Below, piece after piece: positions 1-12,085 of a DNA stretch of 64,000 nucleotides; position 1 is the stretch's first letter, and each line of letters opens with the position of its first letter. The notes beneath the pieces were generated by a model. The model had not been told where the DNA came from, made no database searches, and saw nothing but the letters and a program-made list of their open reading frames with translations. The position numbers and the translations under genes are program-made. Source of the stretch: Rhododendron vialii (lineage: Eukaryota; Streptophyta; Magnoliopsida; Ericales; Ericaceae); contig NC_080569.1 in assembly GCF_030253575.1 (NCBI RefSeq), forward strand, positions 14,064,001 through 14,128,000. The letters run 5' to 3'.

Positions 1-979
1 GTTCTTGGTCTTGGTACTGCACTGAAGATTCTTTTCTCCGGTGATGGTCAAGATAATTTGACTGAAAGAGTAATTTACTTACCCAGAATTGGCATCAAAA
101 TTTATCTTATCCTTTACCTTTTGTCCGCCAAGCAGTTTTAAATTAGTTTTGTCAGTTGAGAGTTGAATGCATGCATGTCTTTCTCAAAAACCAATTTCCA
201 TTTCGTGTTGATGGAAGTACTTCTCTAAGTTACGACAACTCCAAACCAATTAAAAGTGTAAAAAAGCGGTAACTGTTTTACTTTTCTCCAAAATTACCTT
301 ACCATTCAAGTTAGAAACAAGTGTGTTAGCTATGATGGCCCCAACTACAATGATGCAAAAAAGCAGAAAGCCCATTAGGAGGAGAATAATTTTTCTTTGT
401 TATTTTTACATGTTAATGTAAATAAGAACAAAATATAACTTGGTTAATCTTAACCTCTGCTCAGTGGCAAAATCAAATTGCCCACTTCCCCTGCAAGAAT
501 ACTCCGTAGAAAAACCCAAATAGACTGATGACTTTTGTGGATAACCTTTTAAACTGTAACAACTAAGATCTTCATGGCTGAACCTCGATCCAAATAGTAT
601 GAAACATCACATCATGCATTCCTAGTGTAACGGAATCCTTCTTTAATGCTTTAAGAATGGCCTACATCTTTTGTCGCTAAAAGACCTTGCGATGTGCATA
701 CAATATATGGGGATGATTAAAAAGTGTATGCAGTGATTGCTGATCAGATGTTTGAGGCTTACTTGGCTGACTAATTTCCATGTTATTGTGTACCAGCTAC
801 AGTTGCAGCGCAATGAAGTGATTGCCCTGATGAACCTACTGAATCGGCTTTCAGAATCTGTTAAATTCATCCATGAGGTGGGGCCATCTATTAGCAAAAC
901 AATGGGAGGACTGCTTTCTGTGCCAACTAATCTTAGACCGTTACAAAGGCTATGGACTCACATATTTGGGCAGAGGTGA
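1..979 (+). CDS. 3' end of an unidentified plant gene (two exons)
   Basis: The window opens inside an exon (1-69) whose frame ends at a GT donor (GTAATT at 70). After a 727-bp intron the frame resumes, in the same phase, behind a TACCAG acceptor at 797 and runs to a TGA at 977-979. The joined tail has about 83 codons. It is rich in Leu, Asn and Arg, looks alpha-helical (LQLQRNEVIALMNLL), and ends in PLQRLWTHIFGQR. No membrane segment or catalytic motif is visible. A second AG just downstream (after TTGCAG) could serve as the acceptor and would shorten the exon by four codons. I do not recognise the family. The upstream exons lie outside the window. The gene converges on the small - strand gene at 2612-6923. 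Confidence 0.55.
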
Positions 980-2611
980 CACGTTCGAGTATTGTCTTAT
1001 TATCCAAGTTGTTTGGGGCTCTTCTCTGTCTTGAGATTTTACTGTTATGAACTAGGAAGATCTCATCTTCTGATGGCTAACTTAATCTCAAGAATATAGG
1101 TCAGGAAATGTTAGTCGGATTTTCAAAGGAATAGACTGTTTTGGTAGGAAGTTATGGAGTAAGATTTTTGGAGAGGTGTAATTTTGTTTTGGTTGGATAT
1201 GGATTCTACATGGCTGTTTATTGCTTCAATGCTTTTTGGAGAGGTGTAATTTTGTTTTGGTTGGATATGGATTCTATATGGCTGTTTACTGCTTCAACGC
1301 TTGTAAATTCAGATTTCCATTATTTTGCATGCGGCATAAGTTGCTCCTGTCTCGGGGGTTTGCAGCAATGGTAAACTTTTCAGCTCCATGGGGTCTAACA
1401 ATGGCTGTCCCAGAACTAAAAAAAGTGGTATTTTTAGTGCCTTGTGTGGTTCCATTCGCTTCTTCAGATCCTTCCGCATGACACAATAGGGTCTTATTTG
1501 CCTTTATATTTTCATGCAAGTGCTGGATTTGCGAATGGAGATGGAATTCAAGTTTTTCAGAAAGTCCAACTACAACAATTAGTGGCTATCCTGTAATCTT
1601 GTTCAAAAATGGTCTCTTTGGTCTCTTTTATTCAATTCAAAATCACCCCAGAAGAAGGAAAAGAAAAAACCGGGTGTTGTTAGACAATCCCCAGAACCTT
1701 TCTGGATTTTGGTTGCTACTGAACTGTGATAAAAGACAATTCCATGGATTAGTATGAGTAATCATGATCGTCATTGTATAGGGATTAAAGAAAACCGGTA
1801 ATTACTCATTTTGGTCAGCTATGGAGGAGAAATTATCTTAGTAATGAAATATTCAAGCCGGAAGCACGTTATTTATTTAACTAAACAAGAATATGATTCT
1901 CGCCCCCTCGCTTTGTAACATGACAGAAAAAGAGAAGGGCAAGTGTAAGCTCGGGACTAAACTAACCTGATATTGTGATACACTATACCTTCTAATATAG
2001 AATTGTTGAAGACCAGGCTATTGCTGATTATTACTGAATACAAAATATATTACGACAAAGCACTGGTGCAAAAAATAAGGAAAACCAATAGAATTGGCCA
2101 CTTAACATAGACAAACGACTCCTAACATTTTACAAAATGCATTGGATACTATAAAAGTAGGACATACAAACAAAAGTTACAAAAGAAAGGAACAGAATTG
2201 CACATTTGAGACCCAATTTTACATTTCATTAGGTTACAGGTATCACAGTTGATGATCACACAAGTATACCAATTAGATATATACAAAAGACGATAATCAA
2301 CCAACAGAATTGTTGTTGATAATAATCCATTGCTCTCCACATGTCACTCTCGATGGTTTTTACGAATAGATAGGGATTTTGATGTCTCCTCTTTCATTAA
2401 ACATTCTGGAGAAAAAAGCTGAATAACTGGGTTCCCAGCTTTCATTTGTGTTTGAACTCTACAACCTGCGGCAGCCCTAGCCAAACAATGAACCATGACA
2501 ATGAATTATAACAAAATATTCAAGAGAACAATGACACATGTAACATTTTTCTGTTAACAATACGGAAAGAAGATAAAAACAGAAGTGCAATTCTTACATC
2601 CACGTTGATGC
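980..2611. other. intergenic region between two convergent genes
   Basis: This stretch holds the 3' untranslated regions and spacer of two genes that face each other tail to tail. It contains the 68-bp tandem duplication annotated separately. Otherwise I see only AT-rich unique sequence with no open frame, RNA gene or element that I can support. Confidence 0.5.
1166..1301. repeat. tandem duplication, 2 x 68 bp
   Basis: A 68-bp unit starting TTTTGGAGAGGTG occurs twice in a row, at 1166 and 1234, with a few C/T differences between the copies (ACATGG against ATATGG, ATTGC against ACTGC). It lies just downstream of the stop codon of the first gene, probably in its 3' UTR. The short open frames here come from the repeat and do not look coding. 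Confidence 0.8.
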
Positions 2612-3545
2612 TTAGCGAGATTTCTTCAGACGTTTGGCTGGCCTCGTTATTTCTTTCCTTGAATTCTCTGGAGTTTTTATGTCTGTATATGGCTGCAAGC
2701 AATTTATAGACCCCGTATTAAAATTGCAGAGAGTTCAGGTGAATAACATTAAGAGAGACCAAAAGATAAAAAACTGACCCCCAGATACGTATCAATGTAC
2801 ATGGTGCATTGCTTCTTGATTGGCAAAGATCATTGTCATCAAGAATTGGAACAGATGGTTCTAATAATCTATCTAGTTAACTGTAATGCAAAGGCTAAAT
2901 TCATAATTAGCAAGAATCAGAACAGAAAGTTTTGATTATCTGATCCTCCTCTACAAGTGTCAAGCAAATTGATGTCAGTCAGTAGGAAGAGGAAAGGACC
3001 CTTGGTTCGATCAATTTATGTTATTTGATTGACTAGCATTTTCTACTGTTCAACTTATTTCTGAACTGAACCGCTGTGTCTAAAAAAGGAGCTTTAGGTG
3101 TTGAACAAGCACATTTGCTCACTATGGCCTCGTGGCCCAATGGGATCCAATTGCTTCAGTGCTTCGCACTGTGGAAGTTAGTGTAACTTCAACCATCAAA
3201 TTTCTAGTTAGCTTCACGTTTATATGATAGTATTGAGTAAATTAGAACACATTAATTCCTCAAATGCAGTGTTTTCCTCACTTGGGAGGAAGTTGGAGTA
3301 GTAGAGAAACCAGAAAGAAGCTATGACAACCCAAAATATCAATGAAGAACTGACAAAAGTAGGAAAAAGAATCTGTCACGTGCAATAGAACTCAAGAATA
3401 AGCATTTCCTTTCAAAAAAAAGAATAAGCATTTCAACCTGTGAACCAACCACCTAATTTCGATTATGTTCATTCCAAATGGTCTGCATAAGCGTAAAACA
3501 GCGCTTGTCACTCCGAACCAAGCCCTCTGAGTTTGTAAAAAGGAT

Positions 3546-3584
<39 letters not shown>

Positions 3585-6500
3585 AGGAGAGAAAGAAAGA
3601 AGAAAAGTATAACACCTATAACTGCCAGGACTTGAATTGACCAAGACTCTTTTAAGTTTTAACACACCATGGCAAATTGCAAACATCTTGGGAACTTACA
3701 TAGACTTAAGCCAACGAATCGTGACAGCTAACTAAAAACAGACCAATATACGGTAACAGAACAACGCTTCATTAACCTGGCAACCACCTCTTCCACTCTT
3801 CTGCATATCTAATTCTCACTTGCAACCACCTGACTACCCCGGTTCAAATGCCAACTCTTGAAATTGGTGCGAATACATGCACCAAATCATATAAATACAC
3901 ACAAACACATATAGAGAGAAAGCTAGATAGACCAAGGTATCTCACATTTTCGCAACTTGTGATTCACTTCTTGACAATCAATATACTCCCTTCTGCTACA
4001 TTCCCTAGAGAAGCTCTACAATGACCATTGTTACCGAAAGCTCTCCGAACCAAGTCTTGCATCCCCCAATAAATTAGGTCCGGCTACATGAATCCATTAT
4101 GCTCTCATTGACTAACGTTCAAGTAGCATCTCATGATGTCATGCCAAAAGAGAGACACTAAAGCAGTAACAATCCAAGTTCCACCCAAAACTGAATATTG
4201 AACTTATGATTAAGCAGCTATTATTGCATTTCAATTCAAGAAAGAAAAAAAAAAAGCCAAAAAAGGACCAAACAAAATTAATAACCTCGATAAAAACCCA
4301 CGAATGAAGTGGGAAAAAAAAACTAGGAAGCTAACTATAAGCGACTTATTGGAGCACAGAGCCCCTAGGATGGTGTAGCTCCGTTTGACATGTGTCAGAG
4401 GGAGTGAAACGCATGTGTCTGACCAATATCCTAAACATGTCCTAACTTTTTTACAGTCCTCTGGGTATTCTGAACAAGCTAACATAATAAAATCAACCAT
4501 ACAAGAAAAGACTAACAAATCGAACAATCGAACATAAACCTCTAGAGAGTAAAAAAAAAGTTCTTGACAAACATTTTTGTTCAGCCTGCTCGAGGCAGTA
4601 CGAATCAGCAGGAACTTTTTAGAAGGCAATTAATTTATAACCATGCACACTTACACACACAAAAACACAAACTCTCTCACATTGAGGATTGGGGCCCACA
4701 CACACTGCTTGTAGAAGAGTTGTTTTAGAGGGTCCACATCAAACTAAGAAGCACAATGCCAAAAAGAAAATAAAAAATCAACTTCTTTATTCATTCCACA
4801 ATTACAGAATGAATGATTATTTCATATTAAAAGCACAAGGGACAGCATCAATAAGAGACAACTGAGAAGTACAGCCGCAAAAGGAAACTATATGTGGAGC
4901 TATTAGGCATAAATTGATATACCGAATCCTCAAAATTTGGTAACTTCAACTCCATTAACAACTACCTATGAGTCTTTTTTCAGCTTACACCCATTATCTT
5001 AAGTTTTTGATCCAACTAATCCATTGGCACAAATAGTTCATGGGAGAAATACAAGACTTTCAGTTTTCCAATGAAGATTAAGATTCTTTAAGTGAAAAGC
5101 ACAACTAAAATAGAAGGCATTTTTTCCCAACCTCTTCGCGCTTTCTTTGAAGTTCCAAAAGTTCTTGACAGTATGCAAGGCACTCAGCATGGTATACAGC
5201 AGCCAATTCTTTAATCAAGGACTTCCTTCTAATGATACCAATCACTTCAAACAAACAAAGAGCAGCAGTAAACAACTAGGAAAAAGATATGAAGACATCA
5301 ACAAAACACACATTAGTTAAATATCTATAAGGACAAACTTGTCATCAACATAGATGAGTCCTTGAAGGATAGGATATGTTCAAAATGATGACGGTTCACA
5401 TGCATTATACATGTCAGAAAGTAAAAGACACAACATGGACACATCACACCCAACGGTAAAAAGCAGTCCACTGACAGACATCTCTTGCTACTGCAATCCC
5501 AAATGCATATGGAACCTATAACTGGTTGGGTCCGAAGAAGTGCCCAAAGAACCCAAAGTTTCTGTTACCACTGTGATCATCTTGAGGGGGGACTAAGAGA
5601 TGAATAACCAAAACATACATAGAGACCGATGATTAATTGTACCATGCAGACACAATTGACCCACCAGCAACATTGGTTGGAACCCCACTACCTGGAAGTA
5701 TCTATTTGGTTAGCGGGGCATGTGCTGGACTTGTAAGAATATATAAGTTGGGCATGGTCCCTGACTACCCTCGATGTGAACATGGCCCACATATGTGAAG
5801 AACTGCTATAGGTAAAATACCATTAGCCTAACAACCTGGGGATAATCTCAGGTATTCACATAACCCATTGTCCCATTGTGTTCAAAATTTGGTGTCACCT
5901 CCCAGTTCCTCTCAAGTAGCGAAGTTGCGTTGCCTTCCCCTTGAGGCCAGCAACCAAGAGGACCTTTCTTTCATCACCCTGAGTGTCTAACCTCCCTCTT
6001 ACACTGTCGCAAATAAGTAAACAAAGCTCCTAATGGCGAGCTAGCTCTCAGTGACACTGCCTTGCGGCCGTTGCCTTTTCCTAAAGACGAAGTCCTCTTA
6101 TCATTCTAGGTTTTACAATTTCATAATCCAATAAAACAAAGTTACTACGTTGAGTAAGAACTTAGTTAAAGAATACAGAAAAATAAGCTTCTGAAAGTTT
6201 CTAGACAATTCAACATATTTCTTTGGTTTTAAAAGACAAAATGGTTTCCAGCTATTTTTCTGTCGGCTAGGGCTTCTAGATTTTTCACTAACGAAAAAAA
6301 TATATAGCTAATATGATTGATTGTTCATGCACATATTCTGCAGTTCAGATGCATATTGCCTTAATTATCATAACGTTCAAAGGTTAAAAAACAAACATGT
6401 TCAATACATTAGCTATGAACGGCGGATCAAAATTTCACAAATTGACTCCTTTTTTTCTTTTATTAGAAGCGTTATGAAAATAAAGTATCTGAATTACATC

Positions 6501-6720
6501 AAACCGGACATAAGTCCACAATCACACTAAGCCAAACTAGTAGCCGGGGACAAATAAGTAAACAAAGAACCCCCATTCCCGATAAACATGCGCAGAAACT
6601 GTTCTTTTTTCTTTTGGGTCCATAGTTAATAAAGTGAAGACTATGATAACCAAGGATTTTGGGGAAAAAAACATAATTAAGTGATGTAGCAATTGCAAAC
6701 CCTAATGAAGAGTAGGTGGT

Positions 6721-6763
<43 letters not shown>

Positions 6764-6923
6764 TACTGCGGCTGGGATCGAATCGGGGTGGTGGCGGATG
6801 AGGAGGAGGTGGAGGATCGTCACGTAGTGGTGGAGGCGGTATTGGAGGGGTGGCGTCGACTGACGACTGCGGCAGAGGCGGCGGCGGAGTAGATCCGGGC
6901 ACTTGTTCTTGGAATTCACCCAT
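2612..6923 (-). CDS. small proline-rich protein with basic C-terminus, three exons
   Basis: Three exons on the - strand join in phase into a 116-residue protein: 6923-6767 (ATG, 52 codons plus one base), 5244-5132 and 2692-2612. The first donor is A|GTAACC, the middle exon lies between AG|TGATTGG and GAG|GTTGGG, and the last acceptor is TTGCAG|CC. The split codon at the first junction reads ATG. Residues 1-52 are Pro-rich and probably disordered. Residues 53-90 form a conserved-looking helical block (IGIIRRKSLIKELAAVYHAE). The end, PAKRLKKSR, resembles a nuclear localisation signal. I believe this belongs to a conserved plant family of unknown function, but I cannot name it. The introns are long (1.5 and 2.4 kb). 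The exact phase agreement across three exons is the main evidence that the gene is real. Confidence 0.68.
3546..3580. repeat. 35-bp uninterrupted poly-G tract
   Basis: Thirty-five consecutive G residues lie in the second intron of the small - strand gene, so the pre-mRNA carries a C run. Long G mononucleotide runs are rare in plant DNA. The tract could form a quadruplex on the + strand, or its length could be a sequencing artefact. Confidence 0.95.
6722..6761. repeat. (GA)n microsatellite next to a splice donor
   Basis: About twenty GA units lie within intron 1 of the small - strand gene. On that strand the (TC)n tract begins four bases after the GTAACC donor, so repeat length could affect donor recognition. 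Confidence 0.95.
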
Positions 6924-9119
6924 TCAGTTGTACTCCAATTGGCAACAATGGCGCGCCAGCTGTGCCCCCTCCCCTAAATTGCATGTGGGAAATATGTTTG
7001 GGAGACTTAAAAAATTTGTTTATTGCACTCTTCACTTATGAATTTATCTTATTTTTTTTAACAATTTATGATTTCATTTTTTTCATATTTTTAATACCGA
7101 TATTACCTTTTTGAGTGTTGTTAATTGTATATATGTATATATTTAAACCATATATATAGGCCAGATTTTAAACCATATATGTAATACAAGCTTTTCGATT
7201 TCATGATAAATTATTTGTAGTATTTTATCATGAAATATGTCTGTATGTTCTTATCATTTCATGGTTAATTATTTGGACCGTTTACCATGAAATTAGTCCG
7301 GCAAAATTTGTTAGGCCGCTGTGCGGACCAATTCATATAATGATAGTTTGAGATGTGTAAATACTTATGTTTACATTCCAAAATTCTTGTCTATATAGGC
7401 CAAGAATTTTAGAATGAAATTATAAGTTATTTTCATCTCAAAATTCTTGTTTATAGAGGTCCAGAATTTTAGGATGCAATCATAAGTAATTTACATCCCA
7501 AAATTCTTGTCTATAGAGGCTAAGAATTTTAGGATGTAATCATAAATAATTTACATCCCAAAATTCTTGTCTATAGAGGCTAAGATTTTTAGGATGTAAT
7601 CATAAATAATTTACATCCCAAAATTCTTGTCTATACAGGCCAAGAATTTTAGGATGAAATTATAAGTAATTTACATCCCAAAATTCTTGTCTCTACAGGC
7701 CCAGAATTTTAGGATGCAAACATAAGTAATTTACATCCCAAAATTCTTGTCTCTATAGGCCGAGAATTTTATGATGAAATCATAAGTAATTTACATTCCA
7801 AAATTCTTGTCTATATAGGCCGAGAATTTTAGGATATAATCATAACTAATTTACATCCCATGTAATGTCATGGTAATTTAACCATGTAACGGTTTGAGGA
7901 TGTCATGTTATATATATATTTTTTATGGAAATTTAGCCATGTTCCATTGGCCAACTCGAAGGATGAAGAATAAAAATACAAAGATGTGGTCAATTTATCA
8001 TGTTACATTCGTAAAAATATTGAATCCTTAAATACATTCCATGATTAAAAAAAAGAAGTAATCAATCATATTGAAATTTACCAAATCCCATTGAATTAAG
8101 AAAATAATCCAATCCAATCCCACTAAATTAGGAAAGCAATATAACATAATATATGTATATCATAGGTGAAAAGGGTAAGAAAGATAATTCATACATTAAA
8201 ATGATGAAAACATAAGTATGAAAAAAAGGCGGGATGAATTCTTACAAGGCATGAATATAGAGGATGAATATTTAAATATTCCAATATGTTTTAGGGTTTG
8301 TTTGGTACTTATGAAAAAGAAAGAGAAAGGAAAGAAATTAAAAAAAAAAAAAACCTTTCCATTTGTTTTATTTGAGAGAAAAAGAGATGAAAATAATCAA
8401 ATAAAAGCTTATAAGTATAATAGTAAATTTTTTTCTAAACTTTTCTCAAACTTAACTTCTTTTTAGTGTTCGATAAATTGGTACTCGAGTCTTGAAAAAG
8501 AACGAGATTGAAAGTGAGAAATATTGATAAAAAAAAAAGTGAGAAATATATTATTTAAAGAATGAAAATACTTCATTTACCCCACTTTGTTTGTACATTT
8601 TGAGAATTTTAATTAATTAAGGGGACGTTGTCATCACAAATTTCACACTTCATTTTTCATAATTTACCCCTACCAATGTTTCCAAAAGGCTTTTAAACAC
8701 TTCAATAGAAATGAGAAGGGCCAAAGAGGAAAATAAAGAAATTTATTACTTTGACTTTTGAAATGAACTAAACATTGTGGGACAATAAGAAAGAGAATAT
8801 TAGAAGAATAAAGTGAAACGGAGAGAGTAAATTCTATTTTGTTTATTATCTTAATAAGAAACAAATCAAAGATGTAAAAAAATCAAGATAAGCACAAGAG
8901 AAAAGTGATAAAATAAAATAAAATAAAATAAAAGCATCAAAAATTTTGATTTTTAGGCTAAAAAGGTGTCTGGAAATACATTTTCGTATATAACATTCTA
9001 TATGCCTATTAGTATGCATAAATGCATCATAATTCCCTAGCTTATGGTAATTAATTGTTTGCTAATAAGCCCAATAGTCCACTCGAATGTTAGGCCTTGC
9101 TAACTGTACGGTATCCTTT
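6924..9119. other. AT-rich intergenic region with repeats
   Basis: This is the divergent spacer between the small - strand gene and the WD40 gene. It contains the 60-bp palindromic array (7381-7860), short inverted repeats around 7195-7300 (for example TCATGATAAATTA and TTTATCATGA), an AAAAT pentamer run near 8908-8932, and what looks like one end of a Stowaway-type MITE (AAACGGAGAGAGTA ending near 8829) whose partner end I could not find. No coding exon is evident. Confidence 0.5.
7381..7860. repeat. tandem array, 8 x 60 bp, each unit palindromic
   Basis: Eight units of exactly 60 bp follow one another with roughly 85-95% identity. Each begins AAATTCTTGTCTATA, passes through CAAGAATTTTAGGATG and ends in TTTACATCCCA. 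Across a unit boundary TTACATCCCAAAATTCTTG pairs with CAAGAATTTTAGGATGTAA with one mismatch, so each period can form a 19-bp stem with a loop of about 12 bases. There is no flanking gene set or spacer variation that would suggest any system other than a minisatellite. Confidence 0.9.
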
Positions 9120-9129
9120 TTTTGGTCCG

Positions 9130-9222
9130 TACTTGGCCCATTGGGCCATACGGGCCCTCTTGGCGTTCTCTACTTGACGCACTTCGTCGTCTTCATCCGT
9201 AATCGCTTAAACCCTAAACCCT
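9130..9222 (+). promoter_or_regulatory. site II elements and telo-box of the WD40 gene promoter
   Basis: Between 9130 and 9157 are clustered GGCCCA/TGGGCC and GGGCCC motifs (TTGGCCCATTGGGCCATA). At 9209-9222 is AAACCCTAAACCCT, a perfect telo-box. In plants, site II motifs combined with a telo-box mark promoters of ribosomal-protein and ribosome-assembly genes expressed in dividing cells. That agrees with the MAK11-type product encoded 215 bp downstream. Confidence 0.75.
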
Positions 9223-9298
9223 CACTTTCTTCTCCAATTCCACCGTTTCAGACTGCAAGAAAGACCACATACAACATTTACATACATACAGCTGCATA

Positions 9299-9430
<132 letters not shown>

Positions 9431-9437
9431 GAAGAAG

Positions 9438-12085
9438 ATGAGTCTAGTGGCAGGCTCGTACGAGCGATTCATCTGGGGATTCAAACTCAAAACCCTAAAA
9501 AACCACCACTCCCAACAAAAACCCCTAACCCTAACCTCTCTCTTCACCTTCCCCTCCCACACCGCCCCCGTCAAGTCCGTCGCCGTCTCTGGATCCGCCG
9601 CGGCCTCCGGCGGCGCCGACGACACCATCAAGCTCTACGACCTCTCCACCTCCGCCGAGATCGGCTCCTTCACCGACCACTCCGCCTCCGTCACCGCACT
9701 CTCCTTCTTCACCCCACCCTCCCTATCCTTCCCTCGCAACCTCATCTCCGCCTCCGACGACGGCCACGTCTGCATCTACGACGCCGACCCTTTTATCCAC
9801 TTGAAAACTATCAAAGCCCACAAGAAAGGAGTTAACGACCTCTCGATACACCCCTCGGGGAAGCTGGCGCTGACGGTGGGGAGAGACTCGTGCTTGGCGA
9901 TGCTGAATTTGGTGAGAGGGAGGCGGAGCTTTTACTGTAGGTTGGATAAGGAAGCGAGCATTGTGGAGTTTGGGTTGGGTGGGGATAAGTTCTTTATGGT
10001 TATGGATGAGAAGGTTTCGGTGCACGAGGCCGAGGACGCGCGGTTGGTTCTCGAAATGGATTGTGGGAAGAGGGTTCTATGCGCAGCTCCTGGCATTGTG
10101 AGTCTTTTCTTGTTTAATTATGAGTACCTCATACAAATCTATTGTAGAATAGAAATTTGTTTTGACTTCTAATTATGTATATCTGGAATTCGGAAGTCGT
10201 AATTCCTGAATTTACCTTGACGAGAACATTGAGAAGTTCTTAAACAGGAAATTGAGTTTTTTTTTATCCTTTCAGTGAATGCCTGTAGTTTAATTTAGGC
10301 TCCATTTATTTCGAGTCACCCTGTAAATGCAATGCGGAAGATATTATGTAACTCATACATAGCTTGTTGTAAATGAGGAAGGTTTGTATGAGAACTGGCT
10401 TATTTTGTTCGTGACAGGTCTGTGAATCAGATGTTAAGAATCTTAAGATGCAAAAGATTTGAGTTGTAATTTTGGCAGAGGGTTTTAGCCACTGAAAGTA
10501 GATCACGCAGCTAACTTGAACCCGAGAAAATATACTACAGTAGTTTAATATGTGGGCTTAGTAAAAGTTTCTACAATTAGCTATGCCAAGTGGTCGTTAT
10601 GATGACTTGATTACATAACACCCATAGTTCAATTCACAGAACAAGATCCTTTTGGATCAGTAACAGGATGAATGGGATTGGCCTGAATCTGACCTCTAGT
10701 CAAATGGAAGACTCCTGTTGCTGACTTTAACTGAAATATTTTTAGTCTGGAGTCTTTGGACCCTGACGAGATTTTTTCAAACGTCCATTGATGTTGCTCA
10801 GCCCTGTTAATGTGCCTATCGTAGTTTCCAGTCAGATTGAATCCAAAATCCTCCACTCTTATCCTTTGTTGGGGCTCGAAAAAAATTTCAGCATGCCAAC
10901 TATTTGAACAATTAGTAGGTAAGCGGATAGGGTTTACCAAGTACCATGACAGTTTAATCAAATATCTCACTTGTTCTTCATGTCATTGTGAGAGCCCATT
11001 TTTCTGCTAGTTTAGAATCGGGTACACAACTCGTAACATGAAGTTTGTGAACAGAGGAGATTAATTCTTATCCCAAGCTGACTTCAGTACTAGGATTCAA
11101 AACTCTCTTCTTTTTTTGGAGTACGTTTTGTACTTGATTCTGTGTTTGCTAAAAATGGATTCTGATCTTGACAGAATGGACTTCTTTTTACTGGTGGCGA
11201 GGATCGGGCTATCAAGGCGTGGGACACAACCAGTGGGAAGGTTGCTTATTCTATTGAAGATGCACATTCAGCCCGTGTTAAAGGCATTGTTGTGCTTACA
11301 GGCAGTAATGCTGATTGTGGCGATGCTGATCCATATATGGTGGCATCTGCATCATCAGATGGTGTCATACGTGTCTGGGATGTTCGCATGGCCAACAAAG
11401 AGAACCCGATACCCTTGGCTGAGGCTTGTACAAAATCAAGACTAACTTGTCTTGCTGGGTCATCTCTGAAATGTATGTTGTATTCTTGTGCAATGATCTC
11501 TTAGTTTTATCTCATCATATTCTTCATCAGAATTTGTTCATATCCACTATCCAGTATGAGAAAAACCAGGAAGAAACAAAATATTAATGATATTTGTCAC
11601 GCTATAATTGTTTTGATGGTCATAATAACAAAGGTTATTTTTCTATCTATAGTTCACACCCTATGTATTGTTTTGTTTGTGTTGATGCGTCTGTGGTTGG
11701 CTGAAAACTTAAAACGATAGGTGACTGGTAATGGACGTCATTGAACAAAGTCCTGCTGCCTCTGCTACTTTTTTGTTTTTTTTTGTTTTTAATTTTATTT
11801 TATCGTTGCTTCTTGCTACTTGGATCATAGAGGTCTGCTATTTGGAGGACAGTGGTAGTCACAACTCTTGAGTCTAATTGTTACAGTTGGCTTTTTGTTT
11901 AAAATAGAAGTGTTGGACTTAGCTACTGGCATTGACCTTCCTTTTCCATTTGCATGTTAGTGTTTTGTTAGTATACATTTTTGTCACCATTTTTCTTTAC
12001 CTTCTTTTTACCAGCTGTTAGGCAGCCAAAACTCGGGGCCAGTGCTATCGACAAAGAGCAGGATGCTAGAGCTGAAGATTCATAG
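9438..12085 (+). CDS. MAK11: WD40 protein, MAK11/PAK1IP1-like (60S ribosome assembly factor)
   Basis: Three exons join in phase: 9438-10097, 11175-11472 and 12015-12085, with GT-AG borders (ATT|GTGAGT, GACAG|AATGG, AAAT|GTATGT, ACCAG|CTGTT). The product is 342 residues, the usual size for plant PAK1IP1-like proteins. The start MSLVAGSYERFIWGFKL is characteristic of that family. WD40 blades are visible as GGADDTIKLYD (about 55-65), SASDDGHVCIYD, HPSGKLALTVGRDSCLAMLNL, TGGEDRAIKAWD and SASSDGVIRVWDVR (about 285). MAK11 and its mammalian homologue act in the nucleolus in maturation of the 60S subunit. The ATG chosen is the first after the (GA)n tract; an in-frame GTG nine bases upstream is not needed. 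The telo-box promoter supports the role. The tail QDARAEDS is short and probably disordered. Confidence 0.9.

Noticed and set aside
7381..7860. CRISPR-like array
   Set aside because: The whole 60-bp unit repeats, with no unique spacers, and the context is a plant nuclear genome.
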